Assembly (NCBI GenBank): GCA_014706295.1
Contig: JACSVZ010000002.1
Coordinates: 129,589,431-129,653,430 of the forward strand
Direction of reading: 5' to 3'
Length of the DNA stretch: 64,000 bases
Source of the DNA: Lycocorax pyrrhopterus obiensis
Taxonomy: Eukaryota > Chordata > Aves > Passeriformes > Paradisaeidae
Part shown: one piece after another, positions 34,166-48,100 of the stretch
Numbering within the stretch: position 1 is the first letter of the stretch
Layout: each line of letters begins with the position of its first letter
Program-made: the position numbers and the translations under genes
Notes under the pieces: model-generated
What the model saw: only the letters and a program-made list of their open reading frames with translations
What the model was told of the DNA's origin: nothing
Databases searched by the model: none

Positions 34166-37100
34166 CCTCTGAGTGTCCCCAAGCACCGCTGTGACAGCCA
34201 TACGGGCCTTTTCGAGAACGGTTTCCTTAATTTTGTTTCCATTCCCTGGGGCGGGGCTGCCCCTGGGGTTGTCCTGCTGGAGTGCCTCCACGTCTCAAAA
34301 ATTTCTGACCTCCTTTTTGTGTTCATTTGTTCCACATGCTCATTCTAGTCCCCAAAGCAGAAGCCCACAGACTGATTTTCCCATATGATGCTTGCCTTGC
34401 ATGCTGTGAGGATCCAGCAGGAATGACAGCACAGTCGTGAAGCAGCTACAGAGAGCATCCGAGGTGAGGAAACAAGAAGGTACAAGCTGAAACAGCGGGC
34501 ATCCAGCCTAAGTCACACAGCACAGCAGGATGATGAGATAAGGGCTTTTCTCAGAATAATGAAGAGGAGAAACGCAAAGATATGAAAAACTGAAAGTTAT
34601 TTTCCTACACTTAGCAGAAGTCCGGAAAGAGTGAAAAATTTGTAGAGAAGCAGCTCATTATGTCCTGGTCTGTGGGTGCTGGCAACCTGATGGCTGCAGC
34701 AGCTACCCAAGGGACTCCTGCAGCCTTTGCTGCAGGTGCTCCTGCAGAGGATACAATTTTTCCAATGATTCATGCTTTTTTCCATGTCCTCACAGGACAG
34801 TTTTATAAACCCTGTGTGAGCTCTGCTGAGACTACAGGCTCACGAAGGTACCCTGCAAAATGATAAAGCTGGAATGAGCTTCAGGGGGGTTCTGTAACTC
34901 ACACAGACCTGAAACTCATGGGCATATATTGTCGTGAGGCTGTGCTGGAGCCAAACCCTGCCCCATGTGTCACTCACCAGTGTCAGAAACACCACTTGTG
35001 TTTCCAGGTTACTTTTTGCTGCAGATGTAAAATGCTAGACCACAACAGTGGCAGATGGAGTCGTGTTACGTTCAGTTTTGTCACCTCTGCTAGATAGCAA
35101 TGACTTCCATCAAACCACCAAGAGGATGGCAACACAAACAGGCACAGTAATGTCTAACAGAGCCTGTCTGTCTGCAGGAGCCATACACAAGCTTAGCATC
35201 CAAATGGTCTGTGAGATGATACATATGGTTCTGCAGCTCTACTTGCGTGGCCAGGACTCAGGTGCAGAATGAGGTTCTTCCATGCACCCGAGCCCTGCAG
35301 GTCCTTGTTTTCCGCTCTTTGGAAAGTTTTCTTCTTGATGTAGGATGAACTTTTAAGGATTTTTCTTTTCTAACATTCACATACATTCTGTTCTTTCAAC
35401 TTACTGTTTAATGTAGCAGCCTGCTTTCTGTTTTCACAATGTGTTTTGCCCATGAACTTTATTTTCTCGTCAGATGTTGAGAGCTGCAGAGGCACTTGGA
35501 AAGTTCTTGGCCCACATGCGCTGCCCCAGACCACACCTTCTCCTTGAGGAATTCCCAGGCTTTCAACTCAAGACTGTGATCTCTGTAAACCCTTGTCTGT
35601 GATGTCTGAATATTTGTAATACTTCTCATTGTTCAGGATTTAGCTCCATCCAAGTGCATGGGGTGACTTGCCATTCACCAGCAGATATGTTCCAGGCTTC
35701 CTCCAGCAATTTTTTCTCACCTCTCCAAGCTCTCCTGTGTCTACCAGCAGACTGTCAAGGAGGGCAAGGAGAAGAAAATCGTGGTCCCCTCAGAAGTCAG
35801 CAGAAAACTTTTCACCTGCTTTTGCAGAGTCCGTGCTGTGCCTTCCCTGCTGACCCTGCCAGTGCTTGGGCAGTGTCCGAGCTCAGCCCTCAATTGGGCT
35901 GTCCCTGTTGTGAGCTGCAGCCCTGTGAGGAGGATGCTGCCGTGGCCAGGCAGAGGGTGTGAACCTCGCTCAGTGTCCATGTCCTGCTGGGTCAGCCACT
36001 CTGCTGGATCCACAGAACTGCACAGCTGCAGATCCGGAAGGGGTTTCTGGGTGGAAGCAGAAAGACCACTCTTAAACTCACTCTCTCTGGGCATGAGAAA
36101 GATGGAGTCTTCAAATTGTACCTGGACTGCTTGGTGCTTTGTAAGCTTTGGTGCAAGAAAAGGGAAAGCCTGGGACTTCCAGTGAAAGAAAAAAGTCCAC
36201 GGTAATAAATAAGATTTAAGACTAAGAGCTGTAAGAACAACAATTGCAGAACTACATGCTGGTAAATTTTTATCACACAGTAATACATATGGCACCAGCA
36301 AAGACAGTCTCTGATTTCTTTGCTTAAGCATATGAACTACCGCACATTTATAAAAGCAACCATTCCTATTCTCTTATGCTGTTTGGAATATGTTTGAAAA
36401 GCACATTCAAGTGTGGGGAAATGTCCAAAAAAGTTGCATCTGTCTGGTTTATGACTGACAGGAAAGGCCAAGCAATTATCTGAACTCCTGATGGGACAAT
36501 TTTGTTCAGATGTATTTCGGGGTCAGGAGGCAAGGATTTCATCAGAGAGAGTTCTTCAGCTTATGAAACATACAATGTGTCCAAAACAAGGTCTGAAGTT
36601 GATTAGACATAAGTATTCAAAAGGAAATGATTTACATGACAGCTCTGGATGTATCGTCCTCTCAGTAAGATCTGACCCAGCAAGGCTGGGATAACTCACT
36701 TATGAAATAGGGCTTGTGAACCCTGTTAGGCTGCCTTTTTTTTTTTTTTTTTTTTTTTTTCCATTGTAATGCTTTGCAGGGAATTAGTATATAAATCTCC
36801 AGGAACCAGGTGGAAATTTAGGAACAGTTCCTCAGCTGGTGTAAATGAGCATAACTCCACCAACTGGTGGAGTGCTGGAAAACCAGGGCCATGGTTTCTA
36901 GATGGGCTGACAGGTTTTGCTGTGTTCTGATGCTGTTTGGCAGGGGCTTTGAAAGAGGCAACACAGGTTGCCCAGGCAGTTACAAGGCTGTGCGTGTGTG
37001 TGGCATGTGCTGCATCTCTTCCTCCAGTCCAGCAGATGCCACACACATGCACAGCTCTGTCATGGCCACTGGGTCCAGGGGGTCTGCTCAGGAGAAAAAA

Positions 37101-40100
37101 AATGGTTCCCTTGTCACACAGGGCTTTTCCACCATGAGTATTTTGGGGACACTTGCTGTTGGCACTTAGAGGCAGGAAAAGGAAGAGGATTTTGTCTGGT
37201 GCAGCATTTTCCTCCTTTTTTCACCCACAAACCATAGAGGCTGAGTGCCTGCATTGGGAAAGATCACACAGAAAGTATTGAAAATAATAGTTGCCCTTCA
37301 TGTCCCCTCTTCCTTTTTCCTGTTACTTTTTTCTTGGGGGATGGGGCGGAGGGGGTGGGTGTACTGCAGCAGACAAAGCAGTCTATTTGCAAAGGTTTCA
37401 TCCTTGGTGTGTTCAAACATTTTTGTTTATTGCTATGCATTCTGCATTTTTGTCTTCCAATTCTGGCATCCACATAGAGTTTACTCTGAAAGATCGAAAA
37501 TGAATATTTTTAAATTCAAACAGGTTCACTTTTTAAAGCTTTATTCTTGCAGGTGAGACCTCTTTCTCACACCTTCTTAGAGGGCTTTGCAAAGGTCCCT
37601 CATGCTTTTAGCAAGACAGGTTTGATGTCTCTGGAAGATTTATTATGAGTCACAACTTAATCAAGGAACCAAGAAAGATACATTTTTCATGCAACTTGTA
37701 CAGCATCATCACCTGAGAGGCTCAGCACTAGTAAATCTTGCTGGCATACTGTGAAGGGTGATCCCAAATTTTCAGACTCCCCAAATGCAAACTGAAGGGA
37801 TACACTGCTTTATGTCTCCTTCCAAGCTGAAAAGAAATATGTTTGAGAAATAAGCCCTTTAGATGGTAATTTAATTTGGGGCAGATGTGCCCGACAGCTA
37901 TGACATCATCCTAAAGGAGGTCTTTTCTCCTTCTCCACTCGCCCCCTCCCCAGCTTTACAGGAAAGATATGGAACATAAAGGGATTTATCAGGTGACTTA
38001 TCACAAATGTGCTTTACATCCTGAAGTGCATCTGTGAGCTGGTTCTCATAGGTAAAACCAGCTGTTAGCTTTGAATAAGGATAAATAAACAGAAAAAGAA
38101 AAGATTGTGCACAGGAAAGAATTTCCAGCAATCATGTATGTTGTGGGAAAGAAGAATAAAACCAAGTATACATCTGGTTGGTCTCTAAGCATGTGATTTC
38201 TTTCACTGTCAGGACTGTAGGTGAATTTGCTTTCATCTGACAGTGAATTCAGCTCTGCATTCAGCAGCAAGTCGTGCTGTTCACTGGGCACCTGGAAAGG
38301 CCATCTTTGGCTGAGAGATGAGGCTCTGTCTGTTTAATCACCGGCACCTCTGCCGAGGCAGCCAATGCAGGTGGACAGGAATGCTGCCTGTCACAGTGGT
38401 TTCGGCTCTCTGAACTGCCTTCCTCAAGCCCTCCAGCCACTATCAAATCAACTTAACATTGATTAACAATTTCTATTATGCCTGAGGGACACATGGATGT
38501 CAGAAGTTAGGTGCCAGTGGCCTGGGAAGTACCCAATTAATCTAAGTACCTCTTGGAAGAATACAGCCCTGGAGGCTAAATCACAGCCTAGGATCAGGTG
38601 GATTTTGGAGTCTGAAGTCCCAATTTAGTTGTGTTTTAGGTTACCTAGATCTTGCTCCTATTTCATACCAGAAGAATTATGCTAGAAGGAAGAAACATGG
38701 AGCTTCGAGATGTGGCAGGCATAAAGGAATCTTGTAGCATGCTTTTGTAGGTGTAGCATGGAAAGATTTTGTCTCCATTTTCTGTAGGTGTACTGGGAAG
38801 CATAGAAATCCCTTAGTCTTTTCTCAGATTTTTTTTTTTATGTTGTGGTTTTGGGTTTTTTTATGTGGAGGTCTTTAGGTTTTCAGAAAGCAGTAATGTC
38901 CAGCCTTCTGACAAAAATGCAGAGACCTCTTGGTATAGCACAGCTTGTAAAGGGAAACATATGAGATACCTCATCACTTCAGCCAATGCTTGTGCCTCAC
39001 CATGCTGAATGTGCACCCAGTACGTGACAGAAAAGCCCCTGTGCTTTCACCACACAAACCCTGCATGTTTTCGTGGGTGAGGGGGAAAAGTGCCTACTGT
39101 GAGGAGAAAGGCTGCTGGGACAAGGAGTATTGCTCATCACTGCACGGCGCTTGCTGGGAGAACAAGATGTTCCGTGCTGGTGCTAATAAACCAGGGGAAG
39201 ATTTTCATGACCATAAAAGCATAAATATCTGCCTAAATGAAAAAAGAAGAAGGAAAAATGCTAAGTGAAAAAAAAATAAGCTAACTTCAGTACTTGCTCT
39301 TTTTGCTCTTTAAATATCTGCAGCCAGCAATGCTCGCAGGGAGTGCCAGGAATATGAAAAGGTTGAGGAAGGGCGAGCACTAGCAGTTTCAGCCTTTTCA
39401 CACTTGTTGCTGCTGAATCATACAAAACTCCACATAACTCCACGTAGCCCTGTTTGGGGCTGTGTGAGCCATTGCCAAGATAGTGACATCTTTGGGCCAG
39501 CATAGCTTTCCAACGTGGAGAACTGCATTGACCATTCTGAGGGAACCAGGGGGGGCAGGATTTATCCAAACATAATAGACATTGTGTATCTGGGGAAAAA
39601 AAAAAGAGAGATCAGGATAAAATTAATTTTTACTGCAACCATTTATGTCTTGGCTTTGTGAAAACTGTTTCAAGTCGTTGCCTTTCTTTAGGAGGGTCAG
39701 GAGGCCAAGTCCGATGATAAATACAAAACTCTGAGATCATTATTCCCTTCTTGGACTTTAACTGACAAAAAGCTCCATTCTGTTTGGCTGGGCTGCAGTC
39801 CAAAGCCCAGTGACCACCCTGCTGCAGCAAAATGCTGAGTTAGGGTATTCTTGAAAACCTAAAACATCACTTATGCTTTTCCTGATAGGAAACAGATAAA
39901 AGTCCAATGTATCTCTATCTTTAGTTGTCCATACCCTTGCAGTCCTCTTCCTCTAGGCTTGATAGACCCCTATTGCAGTTGGAGGGTGTAGCAGCTGGGG
40001 TTCTTGGTGCCAGCAGAGGTTTTAGTGCTGGGACTTCACTCCTTGAAGGCAGGGGAAGACTGGCTGCTGGCCAGGCAGTACGTGGGCAAGGCTGCCTTAA

Positions 40101-41189
40101 GCCCCACTTGGGCTGAGCTTGTGCTGTTGGCTGAGCAGTGACTAGGACACCCATCTTGGTGCTTTTTGAAGGTGTCTGCCAAAACCTGGGTTGAGAGTCT
40201 CTTCTTCACCGGTATTAGCAACACCAACAGGATCTTGGTTAAAGTAACATTTGCCTTGTTTTAATCTGGGGCATGAGTTCAGTGTATTTTCTGAACAGTC
40301 TTCAACACTGATTTTCTGTTGTCCTGTATGTTCAAGCGGGAATATTTTAATGTTAAACTGCACCTTACTTCTAAGTGAGGATGAGCATTTCAGGACAAAA
40401 AGAAACCCGAACCCCTTAAACCTATCCACTCCCACTGCAGTAGGTGAAACTCACTTTCCACAAGAATTCCCAAGCAAATTATGGCAAACTTCCCCAACTT
40501 CTCTGCAGCTGCACTGGCAGGGGGCCAGCAGGCTAAAGGCAGTATCAAATTGAATGTAAAGGTGTAATATACATAGCCCAGAGCTACCAGCAGAAAAGGC
40601 TCTGCCCTGAATCCTGAGGCTGCAGAAGCTGCTGTGGCACCCAATACACACCCAGCCCCAGGCAACCAAAATGCGTACTAAAAACTATTTGTCTCTTCCC
40701 TAGCAATAGAATTCTGTCACTCCTGGACCATCCTCTTCAAGCTTGAGCCTGAAAAGCACAGCCAACCTCCTCCTGTGCTCTCCCAGGAGGGTATTTCTTT
40801 TCCCTCTGATGGATCCTCCACTGAGGGAGGGTTCCCCGTGCATGTGAGGGCTGCATGGAAATGCTAATCCTTTCTTGAATCAAGGAGAATGTTTCTTGCC
40901 TTGAATTGGCAACAATCCCTTGGCCTTTCCGGGGCTGTGGGTGCTGCTGCTCTCACTGTTGGCTACCAGAGATGTTGGGTTTTGGTTTGGAGCACCCATA
41001 TGCAGAAGCAGGATGAGAGGGAAGGAGCCTCAGTACGGGCTGCTCCCTGCAGAGGATGCTGCCTTGTTCTCCGCCCTCCCTTCTAAGCCGTTTCCTTGGG
41101 TGCTTGGTGCATTACAGACTCATGATCACTGCAGACCTCCGCACTGAGCAGCAGAAAAAGACAATGTATTTAATGTTTTTTACAGTTTT
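34166..41189. other. Intergenic region between the CpG island and the CR1 fossil
   Basis: No exon, RNA gene or classifiable repeat was seen beyond a run of 25 T at 36736-36760 and an AT/A-rich spacer near 39.59 kb. Short frames occur on both strands without recognisable domains. Confidence 0.55.
36736..36760. repeat. T25 homopolymer
   Basis: Twenty-five consecutive T on the plus strand. It could be the poly(A) tail of an old minus-strand retrocopy, but the sequence on the 5' side (36761 upward) matches nothing known to me, and no target-site duplication is visible. Confidence 0.9.
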
Positions 41190-42175
41190 AAAATAGCAAT
41201 TGCCCAACTGAGTGGGGCATTTGACTGTGTCCCCCATGACTTTCTCATACAGACAGTTAAGGTGAGATGAAATCATTAGTCAGTGTGTGCACAAGTGGTT
41301 GGAAAACAAGCGGAACTTATCACGATTTGTCATCAAACTGAAAATTCATTTTTAATAGGGTCACCCGGGGTCTGTTTGGGGCCTGTTTCAGTTTGATATT
41401 TTCATTAGTAACTCGGATAATGGAATAAAGTATGCTTATAAAATCAGCCCATCACACTAAGCCAGGAGGATTGTGAGCATCTTGGGGCCCAGGATTAAAA
41501 TTCAAAATAGCTATGTAAAATTGGAAAGGTTTTCCAGAATCAACAAATGGAACCAAGGAGAGATGCGTGCAAAGTGCTAGGAGGTCAAAAGGACTTGTAT
41601 TGAAACAAGGAGTGACCAACCACGCAGCAGAAGAGACCTGGAGGTAAACACACCCCGGCTGACCACAGTGACACCCACAAGGGTACATGTAGGGACGTGA
41701 AAGCTGAGGGCTGGGTGGTAACTTCATGGCAGTGGGAACTTCTCTCCTCAAGCGTTGCATCCAGCAGCTGGACATCACCTTTTAGGAAAGACATAAATGA
41801 AATAAGAAAGCCCTGAGTGACCGTCAAGGGCATTACAAGGTTTGTAAAATCTGACCTGTGAGGAGAGACTGAAAGATCTTGGAGTTGTTTAGTCTAGTGA
41901 AGAGAAGATAGATAGGTCCAAAGGGAGCAGGATAACAGCCTTCAAATTTTTTGTGTAAAGAGGATGAAAATCTGTTATCTTTATATCCACTGAGAGTGGA
42001 CATAAGGAGTAACAGAGTTAACAGGATGCAAGGGAGGTTTAGATTAAATAGTCGGACAAACTACCCAGCTATAATGAAGTATAAGCTCAGGAGCAGGCTG
42101 CCTTTGTGAGCTGGAGGAGTGCAGTTATTAGAGGTTTTTAGGAACAGGTCAGATGAATGGCTGTTGCAGACAGTC
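41190..42175 (+). mobile_element. Decayed CR1 LINE, 3' part of the reverse-transcriptase ORF and 3' tail
   Basis: On the plus strand 41217-41246 codes AFDCVPHDFL (CR1 reverse transcriptase has AFDTVSHDIL), and 41401-41430 codes FISNSDNGIK (CR1 has FINDLDKGIE), followed by a degraded remnant of the FADDTKLGG motif. Further on, GTTGTTTAGTCTAGTGAAGAGAAGA and a run ending near GGAGCAGGCTGCCTTTGTGAGCTGG follow the usual CR1 3' layout. Stops and frameshifts are many, so it is an old inactive copy. The typical 3' octamer repeats are not recognisable. Confidence 0.75.
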
Positions 42176-45100
42176 TATTACAGTTCTTCTCACCTCAGCA
42201 CCAGGAAATAAGCCACAGGGCCCTACCTTGGTGGTACTGCCTTACCTTTCCCTGCAGTAATTTGCTGGAGTTCTGCAGGAGCCAAAGGACCTGTGCCAAT
42301 AGCTCTTTTTTTGCTGCTCAGGAAGCAGAACAGCTCTGTCAGGAGGAAAACTCAACCACCTACCTGGGGCATGTGTAAGTTCCATGGCTGGTACCTACAC
42401 AGGCATGAGCCACAGCTGCATGCCTTTGCTTATGGAACAAGTCATTGCAGAGCTCCAATTCAAGCAGTCCTTGGGCTTCCTCGCTCAGTTGGATCTTCCC
42501 TTAGCACATGTCCTAAGGCACTCAAAGGCAGCGATGAAGTGCTTCTCTCAAGTCTCATTCCTGATGTTTTAGCAGATTTGGTCCTTGGAGGCAGCTCTCA
42601 CAGGCACCATTCTAACACCACAGGACTGAGTTATAAACTGAGTCAACCTCCATGACAGTTCCTAATTAAAGGGGAAAAAGTAAAACATCCAAACTGCAAA
42701 TGGCAAAGACAACCATGCTGCTTTGTACATTAAAACAACTGCACACCGATAACTCATTGTCTTCTGACTTCCCTTCATTTTTTTTTTCAGTGTGATACAG
42801 CTTGTGATAAAACATGCTTTAAAAATCAGATGGTTAAACAAGATGTGCAATCTGCTTATTATTATAGTTTCTACCCCAAGCTGTGAATCAGTGCCTCTTC
42901 ACTGTGACAGTCTGAGATTTTTTGAGCATATAGGTTTGTGTTCTAGGAAACAGTAAAAATTGTCTACTCAATGATAAATAATTGCTTCTTCTTTAGAAGC
43001 ACTTGTTATCACCTCCTCACACTGAATATTTTTAGTACTAGCAAAGTATCTTCTTTTCAGCTCCCTTGAGACATCTGTTCTCCATATGGTGGACTTGCCT
43101 GTGCTTACACAGCCGGTTTCTGGGAAGGAGTCTCCTGGTATGACAAATTGGAATTATTTCCAGGTCTTCAAACACTTCACTAGTTTCTGACTCGTGTAAT
43201 TGAGCCTAACAAGTTCTGCAATATTGTACATGTTTTAATCCCTCTTGCCTACCTAATTTTTGTCATATTACTCCCACTGACAGCAAGCTGCCCTTAAAAC
43301 ATCAACACCAGGTTGTCAGCAGCAAAGAGCCACTTAGGAGCTGGTGCTGGTGCTGAGCCCTGCTAGGGTATATCACTCCACCATGCTCTGCTCCTTGAAG
43401 TAAACCTGCTGGAAGCAGCATGGTTACCCCATCCTGGCCATGACCATGGGGCTGCCAGCACGGGAGCACAGCCTCTTTGAGCATCTGTGCTACTTCCTTA
43501 GCACCGTGACTCGTGCAAGAAAAATGGGGCCACCCCAACGCTATGGGCCACACTATCTGTTTCCTGTGGTTTCTGAACCACAGAAGACTCCTACAATCAC
43601 ACAGAAAGGAAACAGCACTTTTTTCCCCTTTGGTTTGACAGCAAATGCCAGAGGATGGATCAAGAGCTAAAAAATAATCACTCATGTTTGTGTGTCATGC
43701 ATGTATCTATAGTTACCCTCTTATTCCCCATTGTAGCCCGCAATGTATTGGTACTCTCTGACCTTACACTATAAAACACATGCACTATTCAAATATCTTT
43801 CCTCATGCCTTATTACAGAAACTGCCAGTTTGAATTTTTCTAGAAGCTGTTACAGTACAAAGAGACACAGAGCTCTGTCAAGTGATCCATTCCACATGAC
43901 AACGTGGTATTGCAAGTAACAGTGGAGGGAAACCACACAGATGATGCTTTAGGAGCAAGACTTTCATGGAGGACCAGTGGAAGGCACTGAATATTGATAC
44001 TTCTGACTCACAGTGTTTGTGTGTATTCTAATAACACTCAAAGCACCCATTTTCCTTCCATGCTTAGAGAATCAGGGAAGTGCCACAGCAGCCGATGGGA
44101 AGGAAGCTGTGTGCGTGGGGAGGAGCAGCAGCAGTGTGGGGAGCACTCCACAGCAGCAGGCCTTCATCGTGCTCAGCCCCCAGCATGCTGCTGGATGTAG
44201 GTTATACTGAATGAGCTGTGATTGCATCTTGAAAATCTAATGCTTTAAACCATTCACACAGCATTTTTTCCAAGATCCATAGCTAAAGCTCCAAGGATAC
44301 AATATGTGGTCATGAGAAATGCATCCAGCCATGCAATTTTTTCTATTGTAAATATAAAATCCTTCTTAATTAGAAAAAAGTCAATTGTTTTGGCAGCAGA
44401 GTGTCACATATGAAGTACCTGGAGAATAGAGAAGTACTCCAGATCCTATTGAGAATAATGGGGGCAAAGTAAAAGCAGAGTAACTCAGATGAAAACTAAA
44501 AGCTGAGGAAAAAAACCCCAATGTTTCCGTAAATTCTTGGTTAGTGAGAAACTAATGTACCAGTCTTTTTGTACTTTAAATAAGATACATGGAACAAAGA
44601 TTTTGTTTCTTACAAATTAATATGTGGACTTGCTGTTATGAGATAGCTTAGAAATCTGTGTTTGATCGAGTTGCAAAAAAACTTTGCTTATGAAGCAGCA
44701 GATAGGGCACATTCAGCAAGCATGTTATTGCTTAGCTTCCACGTATGAGACAATTTCTGCAGTTAAACAATATTAAATGTTGCAGTAAATCACTGCATCA
44801 TTAAGGACCTAAAGGGCAAAGATGTGTCAAATTGCATATGCTGCTTTGTCTCAACTTTTCCTGCATCCAAGGTTACAGCAGGACAGTTCAGTGGCATATT
44901 CCCAAACACTGAGCCACTGCCAGCATTTTCTTAATGGGATTAAACTGTGCCTTGTTACTGTATAAAGACACATTTTAAGTATGCTTGGCCATTTATTTGA
45001 TGTATGATTCTCTTTGGCTGAATTATTAGCCAGGAATTGTGAATAGTAAAGTCTTTATATCGTTACTTGCTGTAGTTCTCCTAAAATTTATTCAATTAAT

Positions 45101-48100
45101 GATAGAGCTATTAATAGAATGGAGAAGTAAGGTGTATCATTCAGAAGTTTTTCCCTTCTGTTAGTATCTCTATCAATAATTGAATAAATACTGGGAGAAG
45201 TACAGCATATTGATGTATGTACAACTAAAAAAACTGAATTGATAAACAGCTGTCCAGAGGGACTGTCCTGAGATGACAACCTGCCTTGCAGAATCGGAAG
45301 GAACTTCTGTCAAATTGGGCCTCTGGTACCTTTTTTTGCTGCAGGAAATAGAACAGCAGGGATCATCCCTACAAAAAAAGACATCCTTGGGCCATGACAT
45401 ATGTGGCAGCCACAGCCACAGCAGATTAAACATGACAAAAATATTTCTGGTTGCTGCAAACTCTAAATTAAGGTGTAACTAAAAAGCAGTTTTCTCTCCC
45501 TTGAAGCTGGCCAAGCAAACCTCTACAGTGGCCCAGGTTTACCAGGCTCTTTCTTCCCAGCTCAGCAGCAGTGCAGCCTCCGAGCCAGCGCAGCTTCCCC
45601 TGCCCTGGACCCCGCAGCAGGGACTTCTACCAGGTTCAGCAAATCATGCAAGTGCTGCCTGTTGCAGAGGTGGGGAGGAAATCAGAATGTTGTAATTAGA
45701 TGTGTTATGTGCAGGTGTCATCTCCAGGCAGGTGACACCCGTGCAGGACCCCAGCCAGCAGCACTGGAGACCTCTGCATTCCCACAACGGGATGGCTCAC
45801 CAGACAGCAGCCACGTGCTACAGTCTTACAGCAGCCACAGTCGGTGTCCACTTGGACACAAACCCTTACTGCAGAGTTGTTAACATCATAAAATATGTTC
45901 TACAATAATTTCTGAGAAATCACTATGAACATGTCACAACTCAGACTCTACTCCTGCAATTGTCCTTTGCTTGCTAAAACATTGATTTATTAAAGACTTC
46001 ATCCTGATCTTATTTCACAGCTATATAATTCCACTGCTATGATGTTTTTCCAAAAGACTTTAAAATACAATGCATAAATGTGGAAAAATTAGGAGGATTG
46101 CCAAATGGTACATGGGCAGAACATCCCTGGATTTGATCTTGATGCTGAAGACCATAAGCCTGATTCTCCCTTCTTGAAGACTGGTAGAAACCAAGGCATG
46201 TGTATGTTGCAATTGCAAGGGTAAATATGGGAGGTTAATTAAGGTAATGACTTATATCACAGATCAATGTTGTCTTCCATTTTTTTATATTCTAAAAACC
46301 TTTCCATTTCTGTGTGTAATCACCAAGGATGAGCATTTGGTGACTAACTGTGCTTTATAATGAAGCACGGTTGTCCAGCTCCTTCCTACAAAGGAACAAG
46401 TCAACACTACCAGGGTCTGCACTGCTAACAAGGACTGCCCCACTTCCAGTGCAAAAGCCACAAGAATTGAAACAAATTTATGGCAAAAATTAAAACATTT
46501 ATATTTTAACATCTCCAGACTTTATTAGGTGTTCTTTATACAGTCATCTGGTGTGTTTAAAGAGTGAGCAATCATATAAAAGGAAATATGGTCATAACTG
46601 ATTGAAGTAATAAAACCCTGAAACTAAATAACATCTCATAACTCATTACGCAGCATATATTAGATTTCATTACATCAGTACATGACTTAGTAGTAAATTC
46701 TCCTGTTGGTCATAAACCTCTAAAGTGTTGTCATCCTGAAAAATGAAATTAAAAAAGGGAAGAAGACAATGCCAGGACATTCTGGTGGTGCTTGTACTGT
46801 TACAGCACAGCCCCCCCTTGTGTCAGGGTGAGCTGGCCTTGATGGGTGATGCTGGGGATGGGTGATGTGTTTTTCCCCACTGTTATCATTGTGTCCAGGA
46901 CAAAGCCACCCATCCACCTGGGGCACTGGCATTGCCAGGGGGTCGTTTTTGTGTAGCTGACCTGCTGCCGAGCTTGTCACCCTTGTGTGCTGATGAAGCC
47001 ACCTACACCTCTGGCACTGGGCAGACCTTGCAAGGATGGTGGCTGAGCACACCCTCCCTGCGCGCACCCCTGTCTGCACTGGGGGTCAGCAACCCCGCTG
47101 AGCAGGTGGTGGTGAAGCAGCAACGCCCTGGTCACAGAGGCCAGAGCCGCAGGCTGGGAGCCTGTGCTCCCTCTGCCGTGGCACTGGGCAGCGTTGGCTG
47201 CTGGTGTTGTTTGCTGCTCACCAGCCCAGGCAGGGCGTGTGGGGGTGGTTGCTGCCCACCCATCCTCCTCATCCTCACCATTTTTTCACCTGCCCTTGTT
47301 CACAGCCTGATGTACTGCTGCAAGCTGGCAAATGTGGCTCTGTCACGTGCCGTGGACTGCAGGGAGCTGGATGGACACCCCAGCTACTCACCACTTGGAG
47401 AGATGGCATGGCTGGAGCCCAGGGGGACTGTCCTCTGTGGCTCTCAGAAGGGACCTCGGAAAGGCAGTTCACCAATTCATGTTACCCCATGGAAACACCA
47501 GCATGGGGGATTTCCAAAATCTCCTCTCTTTCTGAGGCCGAAGCGTGTCCCAGCTGATTACCAAAGGCTATTCAGGATGCTGGTGCCTTCCTGTGTCCTT
47601 CAAAGGTCAGAGCAGAGGGTCACCAGTGACCTGAGCATGCTCCATGAGCCCAGTGACCTGCTGGTGTGTTTTAGGAAGGTGGCAGTCACCCGCAATGAGA
47701 GGAGCTGGGGCTAATTCCTGGCATAAGCTCACCATGCCCACAGCTTCTTTGTGCTACAAACAACAAATGCTTCAGAGAAATTGCACAAAAATGAACCTTT
47801 GAGCTGGGGACAGGCTCTGGTAAGTGTTTGAGCCACGCAACTACAGCGTCAGGGACCTGCTCCCCATCTTCTTGCAGCTCCCAGAGTCTTGAACTCTTGT
47901 TGTGCTGCAGCACAGCACCAACACCTCATCTGGGGCTCTGTCCTCCAGCTGCACAGGCCAGATCTGAGCAGGGAACCAGCCCTGTGGCTGGGAAAGCTGT
48001 TTTCCCCCAGGGCCAGCAAGGTGGCAGTTTTTACCCAGGTTCCCTCTTCCCATTTAAGTGTCAGGGCTGGCATCTGCTGCCTCAGGATCAGATGGGCTTC

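Noticed and set aside
33686..34291. 201-codon minus-strand frame across the isolated CpG island
   Set aside because: Low-complexity Arg/Gly/Ala/Pro translation typical of islands. Competing plus-strand frames cover the same bases.
36736..36760. Poly(T) run as the tail of a retrocopied gene
   Set aside because: The adjoining sequence matches no known gene or SINE, and no target-site duplication is visible.
46932..47714. 260-codon plus-strand frame in a GC-moderate segment
   Set aside because: No family resemblance, no CpG-island promoter, and an overlapping second frame of similar quality. Most likely chance.
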